Shown piece by piece: positions 41,762 to 56,025 of a stretch of 64,000 nucleotides of DNA (position 1 is its first letter; every line of letters begins with the position of its first letter). The notes under the pieces are model-generated. The model searched no databases. It was not told where the DNA came from and saw nothing but the letters and a program-made list of their open reading frames with translations. The stretch spans positions 1-64,000 of the forward strand of contig NZ_JACXXE010000011.1 of NCBI RefSeq assembly GCF_014764715.1, in the 5' to 3' direction. Made by a program: the position numbers and the translations under genes. Source of the DNA: Bacillus crepusculi (GTDB lineage Bacteria > Bacillota > Bacilli > Bacillales > Bacillaceae).

Positions 41762-42124
41762 ATGATTACGAAAACTAGCAAAAACGCTACTCGTCTTAAA
41801 AGACATGCTCGTGTTCGTGCGAAACTTTCAGGTACTGCTGAAAGACCTCGCCTTAACGTTTTCCGTTCTAACAAGAATATTTACGCTCAAGTAATTGATG
41901 ATGTGAACGGTGTAACACTTGTAAGTGCTTCTACTCTTGATAAAGAGTTAAAGATCGAGAATAGTTCTGACACTGCAGCTGCTACGAAAGTTGGCGAAGT
42001 TGTTGCAAAACGTGCTGTTGAAAAAGGAATCTCTAACGTGGTATTTGACCGCGGAGGATACTTATATCATGGACGTGTAAAAGCTCTAGCTGAAGCTGCT
42101 CGTGAGGCTGGACTTAAATTTTAA
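41762..42124 (+). CDS. rplR: Ribosomal protein L18
   Basis: 5S rRNA-binding protein. Seen: [35 protein letters not shown] and [28 protein letters not shown]. Length 120 residues from ATG 41762. An in-frame upstream start at 41741 would place the AAAGGAG ribosome site inside the gene. Confidence 0.97.
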   Translation: MITKTSKNATRLKRHARVRAKLSGTAERPRLNVFRSNKNIYAQVIDDVNGVTLVSASTLDKELKIENSSDTAAATKVGEVVAKRAVEKGISNVVFDRGGYLYHGRVKALAEAAREAGLKF

Positions 42125-42127
42125 TAA

Positions 42128-42845
<718 letters not shown>

Positions 42846-42863
42846 AACATTTTTAATCGATAA

Positions 42864-43316
<453 letters not shown>

Positions 43317-43317
43317 C

Positions 43318-44610
43318 TTGTTTAAGACAATCTCCAATTTTATGCGCGTGAAAGATATACGGAATAAGATTATATTCACACTTTTAATGTTAGTCGTCTT
43401 TCGTATAGGTGCTTTCATCCCTGTGCCTAATGTGAACGCTGAAGTTCTCCAGGCACAGGATCAAATGAGTGTTTTCGGTATCCTCAATACATTTGGGGGT
43501 GGGGCACTTTTCCAATTCTCCATTCTTGCAATGGGGATTATGCCGTATATCACTGCTTCGATCATCATTCAGCTCTTGCAGATGGATGTTGTTCCGAAGT
43601 TTACTGAGTGGTCAAAGCAAGGAGAGGTTGGCCGCCGAAAATTAGCACAATTCACAAGGTATTTTACAATTGTTCTAGGATTTATCCAGGCGTTAGGAAT
43701 GTCATATGGGTTCAACAATATGGCAGGAGGCATGCTGATTGAAAACCCTGGGGTGTCAACGTATCTCTTAATTGCGGTCGTACTCACTGCGGGAACAGCA
43801 TTTTTAATGTGGCTGGGTGAGCAGATTACTGCTCACGGCGTAGGTAACGGTATATCGATTATTATCTTTTCCGGTATCATCGCAGGTATCCCTCAAACAT
43901 TAAAGCAAGTGTACGCTCAGCAGTTTGTAGGTGGCGATGGACAGCTGTTCATGCAAATCCTTAAAATTGCCCTTATTGTGATTGCCATTCTTATCATTGT
44001 TATAGGTGTTATTTACATTCAAATGGCAGTGAGAAAAATTGCAATTCAATATTCAAAAGGAACTGGCCGTGCACAAATGTCTGCAAGTCAAGCAACGCAT
44101 CTTCCATTGAAAGTGAATCCAGCAGGGGTGATTCCAGTCATCTTTGCCGTTTCTTTCATTATTACTCCGCAGACGGTCGCATCGTTCTTTGGAACTAATA
44201 ATGTCACAACTTGGATAACCAACAACTTTGACTATACTAAGCCAATCGGTATGACGATTTATGTAGCGCTGATTGTTGCTTTCACATATTTTTATGCCTT
44301 TGTCCAAGTCAATCCTGAACAAATGGCTGAAAATCTGCAAAAGCAGGGTGGCTATATCCCGGGAGTTCGTCCAGGGAAAATGACTCAAGATAGAATTACG
44401 AGTATTTTGTACCGACTCACGTTTGTGGGCGCCATTTTCTTAGCCGTGATTTCAATACTTCCTATCTTTTTCATTCAATTCGCTGGATTACCTTCCGCTG
44501 CACAAATTGGTGGCACAAGCCTTCTCATTGTTGTAGGTGTTGCACTTGAAACAATGAAACAGCTTGAAAGCCAATTAGTGAAACGAAACTACCGTGGATT
44601 TATGAAATAA
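43318..44610 (+). CDS. secY: SecY, translocase channel
   Basis: Ten-span membrane channel for Sec-dependent export. Seen: KIIFTLLMLVVFRIGAFIPVPNV (helix 1), GGALFQFSILAMGIMPYITASIIIQLL (plug and helix 2), and the C-terminal cytosolic loop YIPGVRPGKMTQDRI. Length 430 residues from TTG 43318, which is the unusual start also used in B. subtilis. Works with SecE (16263) and SecA/SecG. Confidence 0.97.
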   Translation: MFKTISNFMRVKDIRNKIIFTLLMLVVFRIGAFIPVPNVNAEVLQAQDQMSVFGILNTFGGGALFQFSILAMGIMPYITASIIIQLLQMDVVPKFTEWSKQGEVGRRKLAQFTRYFTIVLGFIQALGMSYGFNNMAGGMLIENPGVSTYLLIAVVLTAGTAFLMWLGEQITAHGVGNGISIIIFSGIIAGIPQTLKQVYAQQFVGGDGQLFMQILKIALIVIAILIIVIGVIYIQMAVRKIAIQYSKGTGRAQMSASQATHLPLKVNPAGVIPVIFAVSFIITPQTVASFFGTNNVTTWITNNFDYTKPIGMTIYVALIVAFTYFYAFVQVNPEQMAENLQKQGGYIPGVRPGKMTQDRITSILYRLTFVGAIFLAVISILPIFFIQFAGLPSAAQIGGTSLLIVVGVALETMKQLESQLVKRNYRGFMK

Positions 44611-44613
44611 AAC

Positions 44614-44640
44614 AGAGGGCTGGGCTCCTGCCCAACCTCT
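44614..44640 (+). other. Stem-loop between secY and adk
   Basis: AGAGG(GC)TGGGC at 44614-44625 pairs with GCCCA(A)CCTCT at 44630-44640 around a 4-base loop. No T-run follows, so it is more likely an RNA-stability or processing element than a terminator. Confidence 0.5.
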
Positions 44641-44644
44641 CTAA

Positions 44645-46062
<1,418 letters not shown>

Positions 46063-46063
46063 G

Positions 46064-46370
46064 TCTTCTGAAGCCTTTCAGGCCCAATTTGGGCAGGTTG
46101 TCTGTATAGTCCAAGGAAAGAACAAGATCAGTATACAGGTGTCATCGGCATGTTCGTTTGTTGCCATATACTAATCGCAGACGGAGAAAAGCGTAGATTT
46201 CATTCTCCTAAGAAAAAAATATCAATCATTTAACCTTTTATGATTGCGTATCTCCGGAAGTTCAGAACAGTATATTCAAAACAGGTCGGGTGATAGATGG
46301 ACAATTGAGAGGATCTCATTTGGACATTTGTCAGAGAGCAAATTACTGATTTGAAGAAGGGAGAACACTT
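46064..46370 (+). pseudogene. ybzG: Broken ybzG-like (KOW/L14e-type) gene
   Basis: In B. subtilis a small RNA-binding protein gene, ybzG, lies between map and infA. Here the 310-base gap contains its pieces in different frames: FGQVVCIVQGKNK (from 46088), then DQYTGVIGM ... LIADGEKRRFHSPKKK (about 46127-46220), then LTFYDCVSPEVQNSIFKTGRVIDGQLR (about 46232-46312), and [13 protein letters not shown] running into infA. These match the order GQIVQVLRG, IADGDKRKFD, SPEVRNSLLETGRVTNGKLR that I recall from intact relatives. At least two frameshifts and a stop separate them, and no start codon remains. Sequencing error is unlikely to explain several breaks. Confidence 0.75.
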
Positions 46371-46372
46371 GA

Positions 46373-46736
<364 letters not shown>

Positions 46737-46739
46737 TAA

Positions 46740-47123
<384 letters not shown>

Positions 47124-47140
47124 GTAAAGGAGGTAGTTAA

Positions 47141-47539
<399 letters not shown>

Positions 47540-47714
47540 TTTGTTTGTATAGATTTTGTGTCCCTGTCAATAATGGGTTATGATACAGTTATTTATGAGA
47601 CGAATACACGACTCGTTGCCTGAGCACATACGGGACTAAACAATGAGGAATTTCGGATGGAATCTCATATGATTCTATTCGAGGTTTCGACGTTTTGAAG
47701 GAGGGTTTTATTAG

Positions 47715-48659
47715 ATGATCGAAATTGAAAAACCAAAAATCGAAACGGTTGAAATCAGCGACGATGCCAAGTATGGCAAGTTTGTCGTAGAGCCACTTGA
47801 GCGTGGATATGGTACCACTTTAGGGAACTCCCTTCGTCGTATCCTTTTATCCTCACTTCCTGGTGCAGCTGTAACATCGATCCAGATAGATGGTGTCTTA
47901 CACGAATTCTCAACGATCGAAGGCGTGGTTGAAGATGTTACAACGATTATCTTAAACATTAAAAAGCTTGCACTCAAAATCTACTCTGAAGAAGAGAAGA
48001 CGCTTGAAATTGATGTACAAGATGAAGGTATTGTAACAGCTGCTGATATTACACACGACAGCGATATTGAAATCTTAAATCCAGATCTTCACATCGCAAC
48101 TCTTGGCAAGAATGCGAGCTTCCGTGTTCGCTTAACTGCACAAAGAGGTCGCGGGTATAATCCTGCTGATGCAAACAAAAGAGACGATCAGCCAATCGGT
48201 GTGATTCCGATCGATTCAATCTATACACCTGTATCTCGTGTGACTTATCAAGTGGAGAACACCCGTGTTGGGCAAATCACAAACTATGATAAACTAACAC
48301 TAGATGTATGGACTGATGGAAGCACAGGGCCGAAAGAAGCGATCGCTCTAGGTTCTAAGATTTTAACTGAACACCTGAATATTTTCGTTGGGTTAACTGA
48401 CGAAGCTCAGCATGCAGAAATCATGGTTGAAAAAGAAGAAGACCAAAAAGAAAAAGTGCTTGAAATGACAATTGAAGAGCTTGATCTTTCTGTTCGTTCT
48501 TACAACTGTTTGAAGCGTGCGGGTATTAATACTGTTCAAGAGCTTGCTAACAAGACAGAAGAGGATATGATGAAAGTTCGTAACCTTGGACGTAAATCTC
48601 TTGAAGAAGTGAAAGCGAAACTAGAAGAACTTGGACTGGGTCTTCGTAAAGACGATTGA
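47715..48659 (+). CDS. rpoA: RNA polymerase alpha subunit
   Basis: Assembles RNA polymerase and contacts regulators and UP elements. Seen: N-terminal dimerisation domain with [31 protein letters not shown], a linker near residue 230, and the C-terminal domain with [26 protein letters not shown]. Length 314 residues, as in B. subtilis. The 175-base gap before it (47540-47714) is longer than neighbours and may hold a secondary promoter or leader. I see no decisive motif. Confidence 0.98.
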   Translation: MIEIEKPKIETVEISDDAKYGKFVVEPLERGYGTTLGNSLRRILLSSLPGAAVTSIQIDGVLHEFSTIEGVVEDVTTIILNIKKLALKIYSEEEKTLEIDVQDEGIVTAADITHDSDIEILNPDLHIATLGKNASFRVRLTAQRGRGYNPADANKRDDQPIGVIPIDSIYTPVSRVTYQVENTRVGQITNYDKLTLDVWTDGSTGPKEAIALGSKILTEHLNIFVGLTDEAQHAEIMVEKEEDQKEKVLEMTIEELDLSVRSYNCLKRAGINTVQELANKTEEDMMKVRNLGRKSLEEVKAKLEELGLGLRKDD

Positions 48660-48716
48660 CTAGTTTCATTGTGAACTAGGATTTTCGTGTGTTTTTTATT
48701 CATACAGCATCTCTAA

Positions 48717-49097
<381 letters not shown>

Positions 49098-49108
49098 TCA
49101 CATATCGT

Positions 49109-49164
49109 GTATCTAAGAAAGGGCGGGACAGTTTATAACTGGATCTATGCCCTTTTTTAGATAC
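49109..49164 (+). terminator. Terminator after rplQ
   Basis: GTATCTAAGAAAGGGC (49109-49124) pairs with GCCCTTTTTTAGATAC (49149-49164), 16 positions with one G-T pair, enclosing a six-T tract. The symmetry makes it effective in either direction. It separates the ribosomal genes from the ECF transporter unit. Confidence 0.8.
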
Positions 49165-49221
49165 TACGGCTTTTTAGGCATAAGCGAAGAAGAGGTTGAG
49201 CTGAGAGGAGGTCCGGTAGAG

Positions 49222-50064
49222 ATGGGGAAGACATTAATTGACGTAAAGGACATTGTATTTCGTTATCACAAAGATGCGGACAAGCCCGCTTTAGATCAAG
49301 TGTCATTGCATGTGAATCAAAATGAATGGCTCGCCATTGTTGGTCATAACGGTTCAGGTAAATCCACACTTGCCCGTGTGCTGAATGGGCTCATTTTACC
49401 GGATGCTGGAACGGTCAAAGTTGGTGAGATTGAGCTAAAAGAAGAGAGTGTTTGGGATATTCGCAAAAAGGTCGGAATGGTCTTTCAAAACCCAGATAAC
49501 CAATTCGTTGGCTCAACAGTTCGTGATGATGTGGCTTTTGGTTTAGAAAATAACGGGGTTGAGCGGGAATTGATGATAGAACGTGTGGATTGGGCTGTCA
49601 AACAGGTCAATATGCAGGAGTTTCTTGATCAAGAGCCGCACCATCTATCAGGCGGGCAAAAGCAGAGAGTCGCCATTGCAGGTGTGCTTGCCGCAAGCCC
49701 TGACATCATGATCTTGGATGAAGCAACATCTATGCTTGATCCGATTGGCCGAGAAGAAGTGTTAGAGACTGTTAGACTGCTGAAGGAACAAGGAACGGTC
49801 ACAGTCATTTCCATCACACATGATTTAGACGAGGCTGCGAAGGCAGACCGGGTTATTGTGATGAATGGCGGGAAAAAGTTTGCCGAGGGAACCCCAGAGG
49901 AAGTATTTGAACTAGATGAACAGCTGGTTCAAATTGGACTTGATCTGCCATTTTCCTACCGATTGAGCAAGCAATTGAAGCAGCAAGGTGTGCCGCTTGC
50001 AAATGCCCATTTGACACAAGAAGGATTGGTGAAAGAGCTATGGACATTACGATCAAAGAATTAG
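49222..50064 (+). CDS. ecfA1: EcfA1, ECF transporter ATPase
   Basis: One of two ATPases of the energy-coupling-factor module that powers uptake of vitamins through exchangeable S-components. Seen: Walker A GHNGSGKST (near residue 42), Q-loop FQNPDNQFVG, signature LSGGQKQR, Walker B IMILDEATSMLD, and the switch His in SITHD. Length 280 residues from ATG 49222, with GAGAGGAGG upstream. The longer reading from 49147 begins in the terminator. Overlaps ecfA2 by 25 bases. Confidence 0.95.
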   Translation: MGKTLIDVKDIVFRYHKDADKPALDQVSLHVNQNEWLAIVGHNGSGKSTLARVLNGLILPDAGTVKVGEIELKEESVWDIRKKVGMVFQNPDNQFVGSTVRDDVAFGLENNGVERELMIERVDWAVKQVNMQEFLDQEPHHLSGGQKQRVAIAGVLAASPDIMILDEATSMLDPIGREEVLETVRLLKEQGTVTVISITHDLDEAAKADRVIVMNGGKKFAEGTPEEVFELDEQLVQIGLDLPFSYRLSKQLKQQGVPLANAHLTQEGLVKELWTLRSKN

Positions 50065-50909
50065 AGCATCGTTATCAAATGAAAACGCCGTTTGAGCGTC
50101 TCGCTTTGTATGATGTCAATGCTTCCATCAAAGAGGGCAGCTATGTCGCTGTCATTGGTCATACGGGTTCTGGCAAGTCTACATTACTGCAGCACTTAAA
50201 TGGATTGCTCAAACCAACGAAGGGGAGCATTGCGCTTGGAGATACAGTCTTACAAGCCAATAAAAAGCAGAAGGATTTGAAATCCCTCCGGAAAAAAGTA
50301 GGCATCGTGTTTCAGTTTCCTGAGCATCAGCTCTTTGAGGAGACGATTCTCAAGGATATCTGTTTTGGTCCGATGAATTTCGGCGTTCCTCAGGAGAAGG
50401 CAGAAGCGAAAGCGAAGGAAATGCTGAAGCTAGTCGGTCTTCCTGAATCTCTATTATCTCGATCGCCCTTTGAACTAAGCGGCGGTCAAATGAGGCGTGT
50501 GGCGATTGCAGGCGTTTTAGCGATGGAGCCAGAAGTGCTTGTGCTAGATGAGCCGACTGCTGGGCTAGATCCACGCGGACGGAAGGAAATCATGGACATG
50601 TTTTATGAGCTTCATCAAAAGGCAAACCTCACCACGATTCTGGTCACACATAGCATGGAGGATGCCGCCCATTATGCGGATCAAATGATTGTGATGCATA
50701 AAGGAACAGTGAAGGCGACAGGGACGCCGAGAGAACTGTTCGCCAATCGTACAGACATGTCTTCGTTTGGCCTCGACCTCCCAGAAACGATTAAATTCCA
50801 GCAGACTGTAGAAGAAAAGCTGGGCATTACGTTTCCAAGGCCGCTTCTGACCATGGATGAAATGGCAGAAGCCTTAACAGCTCTTTATCAGGAGGACACG
50901 ACATCATGA
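50040..50909 (+). CDS. ecfA2: EcfA2, ECF transporter ATPase
   Basis: Second ATPase of the ECF module, forming a heterodimer with EcfA1. Seen: Walker A GHTGSGKST (near residue 41), Q-loop FQFPEHQLFEET, signature LSGGQMRR, Walker B VLVLDEPTAGLD, and H-switch VTHSMED. Length 289 residues, as in B. subtilis. Overlaps the start of ecfT by 4 bases. Confidence 0.95.
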   Translation: MDITIKELEHRYQMKTPFERLALYDVNASIKEGSYVAVIGHTGSGKSTLLQHLNGLLKPTKGSIALGDTVLQANKKQKDLKSLRKKVGIVFQFPEHQLFEETILKDICFGPMNFGVPQEKAEAKAKEMLKLVGLPESLLSRSPFELSGGQMRRVAIAGVLAMEPEVLVLDEPTAGLDPRGRKEIMDMFYELHQKANLTTILVTHSMEDAAHYADQMIVMHKGTVKATGTPRELFANRTDMSSFGLDLPETIKFQQTVEEKLGITFPRPLLTMDEMAEALTALYQEDTTS

Positions 50910-51703
50910 TGGATAGTATGATTATCGGCAAATATGTGCCAGGTTCATCCTTTGTCCATCGTCTTGATCCAAGGACAAAGCTGTTATCAATTTTCTTTTT
51001 CGTTTTTATTGTCTTTTTTGCTAATAACTATATCACTTACGGGCTTTTAGGTGTCTTTACGATCTTTGTGGTGATGGTTTCACAGGTGCCGCTTTACTTT
51101 ATTCTCAAGGGAATGAAGCCGATCCTGTGGATTGTCCTGTTTACCTTTATTTTGCATATTTTCATGACAAAGGATGGCGCCTTGCTATTTCACTTTGGCT
51201 TTCTAAATATTTATGAAGAAGGTCTAAAGCAGGGGATCTTCATTTCACTCCGTTTTGTCTATCTTATTATGATGACAACACTACTTACGTTAACCACAAC
51301 GCCAATAGAAGTGACAGACGGCATGGAGAAGCTGCTGCATCCATTCCGTAAAATCAAACTGCCTGTTCATGAGCTTGCCCTCATGATGTCCATCTCTCTT
51401 CGTTTTATTCCGACTTTACTAGAAGAGACAGACAAAATCATGAAAGCACAAATGGCAAGAGGTGTTGATTTTACAAGCGGACCTCTAAAGGATCGTTTGA
51501 GAGCGATTGTTCCTTTGCTTGTCCCGCTTTTCGTCAGTGCGTTTAAGCGTGCGGAGGAGCTGGCGACTGCCATGGAAGCGAGAGGCTACCGCGGCGGGGA
51601 AGGACGCACGAAATACCGCCAGCTTGTCTGGGGCATGAAAGACACGTTTACGATGCTTCTATTCATCTTGTTAACGGCACTTCTTGTATTTTTGAGAAAT
51701 TAG
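50906..51703 (+). CDS. ecfT: EcfT, ECF transporter transmembrane scaffold
   Basis: Membrane subunit that couples the ATPases to S-components. Seen: several hydrophobic spans between residues 25 and 130, one near the C-terminus, and two short cytosolic motifs with Ala-Arg-Gly (AQMARGVDF and AMEARGYRG) that dock into EcfA1 and EcfA2. Length 265 residues. Completes the ecfA1-A2-T set. No S-component gene is in the window, so substrate is not indicated. Confidence 0.95.
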   Translation: MMDSMIIGKYVPGSSFVHRLDPRTKLLSIFFFVFIVFFANNYITYGLLGVFTIFVVMVSQVPLYFILKGMKPILWIVLFTFILHIFMTKDGALLFHFGFLNIYEEGLKQGIFISLRFVYLIMMTTLLTLTTTPIEVTDGMEKLLHPFRKIKLPVHELALMMSISLRFIPTLLEETDKIMKAQMARGVDFTSGPLKDRLRAIVPLLVPLFVSAFKRAEELATAMEARGYRGGEGRTKYRQLVWGMKDTFTMLLFILLTALLVFLRN

Positions 51704-51714
51704 GTGATTCCTAG

Positions 51715-52458
51715 ATGAAGGTAAAATGTACCGTATCATACGATGGAACACATTTTAAAGGCTATCAGGTGCAGCCTGGGCAGCGAACCGTTCAGACGGA
51801 GATTGAGTCAGCTCTTGCAAGAATGCATAAACAGGAGGAGCTAATTCCGATTGTGGCTTCCGGTCGTACAGACAGCGGTGTCCATGCCGTGGGGCAGGTC
51901 ATCCACTTCGACACCCCGCTCTCGATCCCGATGGAGAGATGGCCTTTTGCCCTCAATAGCTTGCTGCCGGATGACATCCGTGTTCTAAAGGCTGAGGAAG
52001 TGGATGAGTCGTTTCATGCACGGTTTCATGTCGTTTCGAAGGAGTACCGTTATAAGGTCTCAACGGAAACGCATCAAAATGTGTTCACGAGACAATATGC
52101 CTGCCACTATCCTTACCGGCTGGATGTCGAAAAAATGAAAGAAGCTGCCGGACACTTGATTGGCACACATGACTTCACAAGCTTTTGTGCGGCCAATACA
52201 GAGGTTCAGGACAAGGTGAGGGATATTTATACCCTTGAGTGGAAAAACGTCTCAGATGGGCTTGAAATGCGTGTGAGAGGAAATGGCTTTTTATACAACA
52301 TGGTGCGGATTATCGCTGGAACGTTACTTGAAATCGGATCTGGTAAATTTCGCCCTGAGGAGATCAAAGCCATGCTTGCCGCCCGAAATCGCGAAGCGGC
52401 AGGCAAGACTGCGCCTAGTCACGGACTGTATTTATGGGAAGTTTTCTATGACAACTAA
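51715..52458 (+). CDS. truA: tRNA pseudouridine(38-40) synthase
   Basis: Makes pseudouridine at positions 38-40 in the anticodon arm. Seen: the catalytic Asp in ASGRTDSGVHAVGQVIHFD (near residue 53), TDFTSFCAA-type GTHDFTSFCA, and VRGNGFLYNMVRIIAGTLLEIG. Length 247 residues, as in B. subtilis. Separated from ecfT by 11 bases and probably in the same transcript. Confidence 0.97.
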   Translation: MKVKCTVSYDGTHFKGYQVQPGQRTVQTEIESALARMHKQEELIPIVASGRTDSGVHAVGQVIHFDTPLSIPMERWPFALNSLLPDDIRVLKAEEVDESFHARFHVVSKEYRYKVSTETHQNVFTRQYACHYPYRLDVEKMKEAAGHLIGTHDFTSFCAANTEVQDKVRDIYTLEWKNVSDGLEMRVRGNGFLYNMVRIIAGTLLEIGSGKFRPEEIKAMLAARNREAAGKTAPSHGLYLWEVFYDN

Positions 52459-52476
52459 ACCAGGTGTAACATGTTC

Positions 52477-52569
52477 TTGACACAGGAAGCAGAAAGTTAT
52501 AAAATATCATATGGTATGTATTTCAACCCCACAAATAAGCCCCGGAAGACTTATCTTGTGTTTTGAAAT
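52477..52569 (+). promoter_or_regulatory. rplM promoter and L13 leader
   Basis: TTGACA (52477-52482) and TAAAAT (52500-52505) with a 17-base spacer form a strong sigma-A promoter. The transcript begins with a hairpin typical of the Firmicute L13 leader: ATTTCAA (52520-52526) pairs with TTGAAAT (52563-52569), and CACAAATAAG (52530-52539) pairs with CTTATCTTGTG (52550-52560). L13 is thought to bind it and repress rplM-rpsI. Confidence 0.75.
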
Positions 52570-52578
52570 AGAACGTAG

Positions 52579-53474
<896 letters not shown>

Positions 53475-53498
53475 TTTTACTTGGTATATCAATTTTCA

Positions 53499-53533
53499 AC
53501 CTCCTTGCTCATATTGAGCAAGGAGGTTTTTTA
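53499..53533 (+). terminator. Intrinsic terminator after rpsI
   Basis: A perfect 12-bp stem (CCTCCTTGCTCA at 53501-53512 with TGAGCAAGGAGG at 53516-53527), 3-base loop and TTTTTT. It marks the end of the ribosomal gene block and the left border of the accessory region. Confidence 0.92.
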
Positions 53534-54475
53534 TGACCAAATATGAAATTGAATACTCCTTGATTATTCCAAGTTAAAATCTCATATCCTTTGGATCATC
53601 TTGGCTGTTTTTCTGTCACTTCAACGGTCATATGAGTGATAAAATCCTTTGTAATTTTATCGAACTGGGTTTGTATATCTTTAATGGGAGCATTGGCTGC
53701 AAACAAAAAATAGCATATGTATACCGAATGCATGGGTATTTTTTGTGATGCTCAGAATTATTTAGATAAATTCGCTTGACCTTTCCATTTAAGTATGCAG
53801 TCGACAATAATCCATTTAATGCTTTGACTAATAATAGACTGAAAAGAATGGTTGTTTATTATCAGGTTGAAAAGGAGTAGCTAAGTTGTAACGTCAATAG
53901 CGTTGTAGTTGCTTTCCACGCCATTTTTTTAAAATTTCTAGGTTTTTCAAATTACGCTAACAATACGTTGAGAAGCCTCTTTTTTGATGTCTGAATCTGC
54001 TTTTTTCGTTCACGTGAATCAGTGTCTTTTTAAACTGATTTTTTATGAACAAAACCAATGCCCTTTCAATGCAAGGTATGCCTTAACCCCATGTTCAATA
54101 CTGTGAAGGTGAGTATTCGAAAGTATAAGCCTGTCATCGTCCTGAATCGTTTTCTGAAAGCATCTTAATTCTCCTCTTCTGCATTATATTCATTTTCACT
54201 TTTTAGTTCAGGTGACATGATTCATTGAATTCTACTTAATAATTTTCATTCTTATAGAATGCCTAAAGATCAGCTTTCCTATTGCTCTAATCTATAATGA
54301 CATTCATATAAAGAAATGAGTAAGACTGTAGGCAACAGAAGGTTATTATTAGAATTTTTAGAAAAGCGTTAACTCATCTAACACCTACTTTTAACATTTT
54401 CAGTCGAAACTTAAAGAAAGAAAAAATCTTGAGTATGTACTTGTTAAAAAAATCAGTATCTAGTTAGCTTAGATG
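53534..54475. other. Gene-free stretch with decayed minus-strand remnants
   Basis: No intact gene is visible over about 940 bases. The minus strand reads like old coding sequence broken by frameshifts. A 45-codon open stretch (53733 down to 53596) gives MHSVYICYFLFAANAPIKD and ends VEVTEKQPR. Pieces near 53890-54000 give TKKADSDIKKEASQRIVSV, then LKNLEILKKWRGKQLQRY in the next frame. A further piece (54163 to 54043) starts at an ATG with an AAGAGGAG ribosome site and continues, after one frameshift, with LILSNTHLHSIEHGVKAYLALKG. I cannot name these. They suggest genes lost when the region was remodelled. Confidence 0.5.
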
Positions 54476-54504
54476 TTGAAAAATTTTACAAGAAGTTTTA
54501 AAAT
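54476..54504 (+). promoter_or_regulatory. Candidate promoter of the CYTH-HD pair
   Basis: TTGAAA (54476-54481) and TAAAAT (54499-54504) are separated by 17 bases, 43 bases before the CYTH gene. The surroundings are very AT-rich, which raises the chance of a random match. Confidence 0.55.
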
Positions 54505-54546
54505 AATTTAACAACACACTCTTGATATTGGAGGTATTGGTGAAAA

Positions 54547-55056
54547 ATGAAAAAAGAAGTGGAAAAAAAATATATCGTCAGTGAAATTCCAGAATATTTA
54601 TCAATAGGGGATTCAAGGGAGATACACCAAACATATTTGGCAATAGGTAAAGAAGAAGTACGACTAAGAAAGATTATTAATCCAGATTTTGAGCAGTTTG
54701 TTTTGACTATAAAAAAGGGGAGTGGCTTAACAAGGAATGAGTTCGAAATTGAAATATCTAAAGAAAGTTATCAACAATTATTAATAGATAAAAAAGTAAC
54801 TCCTTTAATTAAGAAAAGGACAAGATTTGAAATTGAAAATCAATGTTATGATTTGGATGTTTATTTAAATTATCCTGTGTCTAATTTAATGACTGTAGAA
54901 ATTGAATTTGAATCAGAAATAGAAGCAAGTAAATATCATGGACTTGAATGGTTTGGACAGGATATAACTTACAATAAAAAATTTAAAAATCAAAATCTTT
55001 GGCAGGATATACAACAGCAAAGAGAAGATGGTAAAATTCATGAAAGTCATAGATGA
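54547..55056 (+). CDS. CYTH-domain (triphosphate tunnel) protein
   Basis: 169-residue protein of the CYTH superfamily, which hydrolyses or cyclises triphosphate substrates (thiamine triphosphate, inorganic triphosphate, ATP to cAMP). Seen: the hallmark ExExK at residues 4-8 (MKKEVEKKYIV), EVRLRKI with the Arg pair, FVLTIKKGSG, NEFEIEISKE, YDLDVY and VEIEFESE, which supply the acidic and basic residues of the tunnel. The substrate cannot be told from sequence. The ribosome site is GGAGG at 54531. Overlaps the next gene by 29 bases, so the two proteins probably work together. Strongly AT-rich codon use, unlike the ribosomal genes upstream. Confidence 0.85.
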   Translation: MKKEVEKKYIVSEIPEYLSIGDSREIHQTYLAIGKEEVRLRKIINPDFEQFVLTIKKGSGLTRNEFEIEISKESYQQLLIDKKVTPLIKKRTRFEIENQCYDLDVYLNYPVSNLMTVEIEFESEIEASKYHGLEWFGQDITYNKKFKNQNLWQDIQQQREDGKIHESHR

Positions 55057-56017
55057 ATTATACGGGGAGTTTATTCTGGAAGATATTTTTATTGATTTAT
55101 TAAATACAAAGGAGATTAAAAGATTAAAAGGTGTACACCAAGGTGGGGCCGGTTACCTTATAAATAAGAGCTGGAATGTAAATAGATATGAACATTCATT
55201 AGGTGTAATGCTTTTAGTAAAAAAATTAGGGGGACAAAAAGAAGAACAAATCGCAGCCTTACTTCATGATATATCTCATACGACTTTTTCGCATGTAATT
55301 GATTATGTGTTTAATAATGAAAATGAAGATATACACGAATTAATATATAAGTATGTAATTGAAAATTCAGAAATACCTAATATTTTAAATAAAGATGGTT
55401 ACTTGTATAAGGAATTATTATTGGATAATCGTGAATACAGTTTATTGGAAAGAAAAGCCCCTCATCTATGTGCCGATAGAATTGATTACACTTTAAGGGA
55501 TATGTATCGCCATGGAAATATAACTTCGTTTGAAGTGGATAACTTCATTAATAGTTTAAGAGTTAAAAATGGTATAATTTACATAAACGATATTGATCAA
55601 GCAGAGTGGTTTGTAGAATTATATTACAAAGAAGTAATAGACTACTTTTTAAATCCACTAAATGTATATATAAACGATATAATAAAGAGAATTTTGAAAT
55701 ATACAATAAAAAATAAGATTGTTCGTCTGGAACAATTGTTAACTACTGATGATGAGATTATGGAATGTTTTAAAGAGAGTAATGATTCATATGTGCAAAG
55801 TTTATTAAATGAAATTAGTAACAACAAATCCTTAAAAAGTAGTTTCAAGGATGATTATGATATTTTTCATAGAAATAAACTAAGGATAATAGATCCTTTA
55901 GTACAATCAGAAGCTGGATTATTAAAAGCTTCTAAGCTCTCTCCCAAAGTTCATCAAAAAAACAAAGAAGCAAAATATAGAGCGGAGAAAGGAATATATA
56001 TAAAAGTTAAAAATTAG
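55028..56017 (+). CDS. HD phosphohydrolase, SAMHD1/YwfO-like
   Basis: 329-residue HD-domain protein. Seen: the metal-binding series in order: RYEHSLGVM (His, near residue 55), ALLHDISHTTFSHVID (the HD pair), and CADRIDYTLRDM (the final Asp). This arrangement is that of the dNTP triphosphohydrolases SAMHD1 and Bacillus YwfO (COG1078), so the likely activity is hydrolysis of dNTPs or a related nucleotide. That is inferred. Shorter than YwfO by about 100 residues. Start taken at ATG 55028, with ATG 55040 as an alternative. Translationally coupled to the CYTH gene and closed by a terminator. Confidence 0.82.
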   Translation: MVKFMKVIDELYGEFILEDIFIDLLNTKEIKRLKGVHQGGAGYLINKSWNVNRYEHSLGVMLLVKKLGGQKEEQIAALLHDISHTTFSHVIDYVFNNENEDIHELIYKYVIENSEIPNILNKDGYLYKELLLDNREYSLLERKAPHLCADRIDYTLRDMYRHGNITSFEVDNFINSLRVKNGIIYINDIDQAEWFVELYYKEVIDYFLNPLNVYINDIIKRILKYTIKNKIVRLEQLLTTDDEIMECFKESNDSYVQSLLNEISNNKSLKSSFKDDYDIFHRNKLRIIDPLVQSEAGLLKASKLSPKVHQKNKEAKYRAEKGIYIKVKN

Positions 56018-56025
56018 AATAATAT

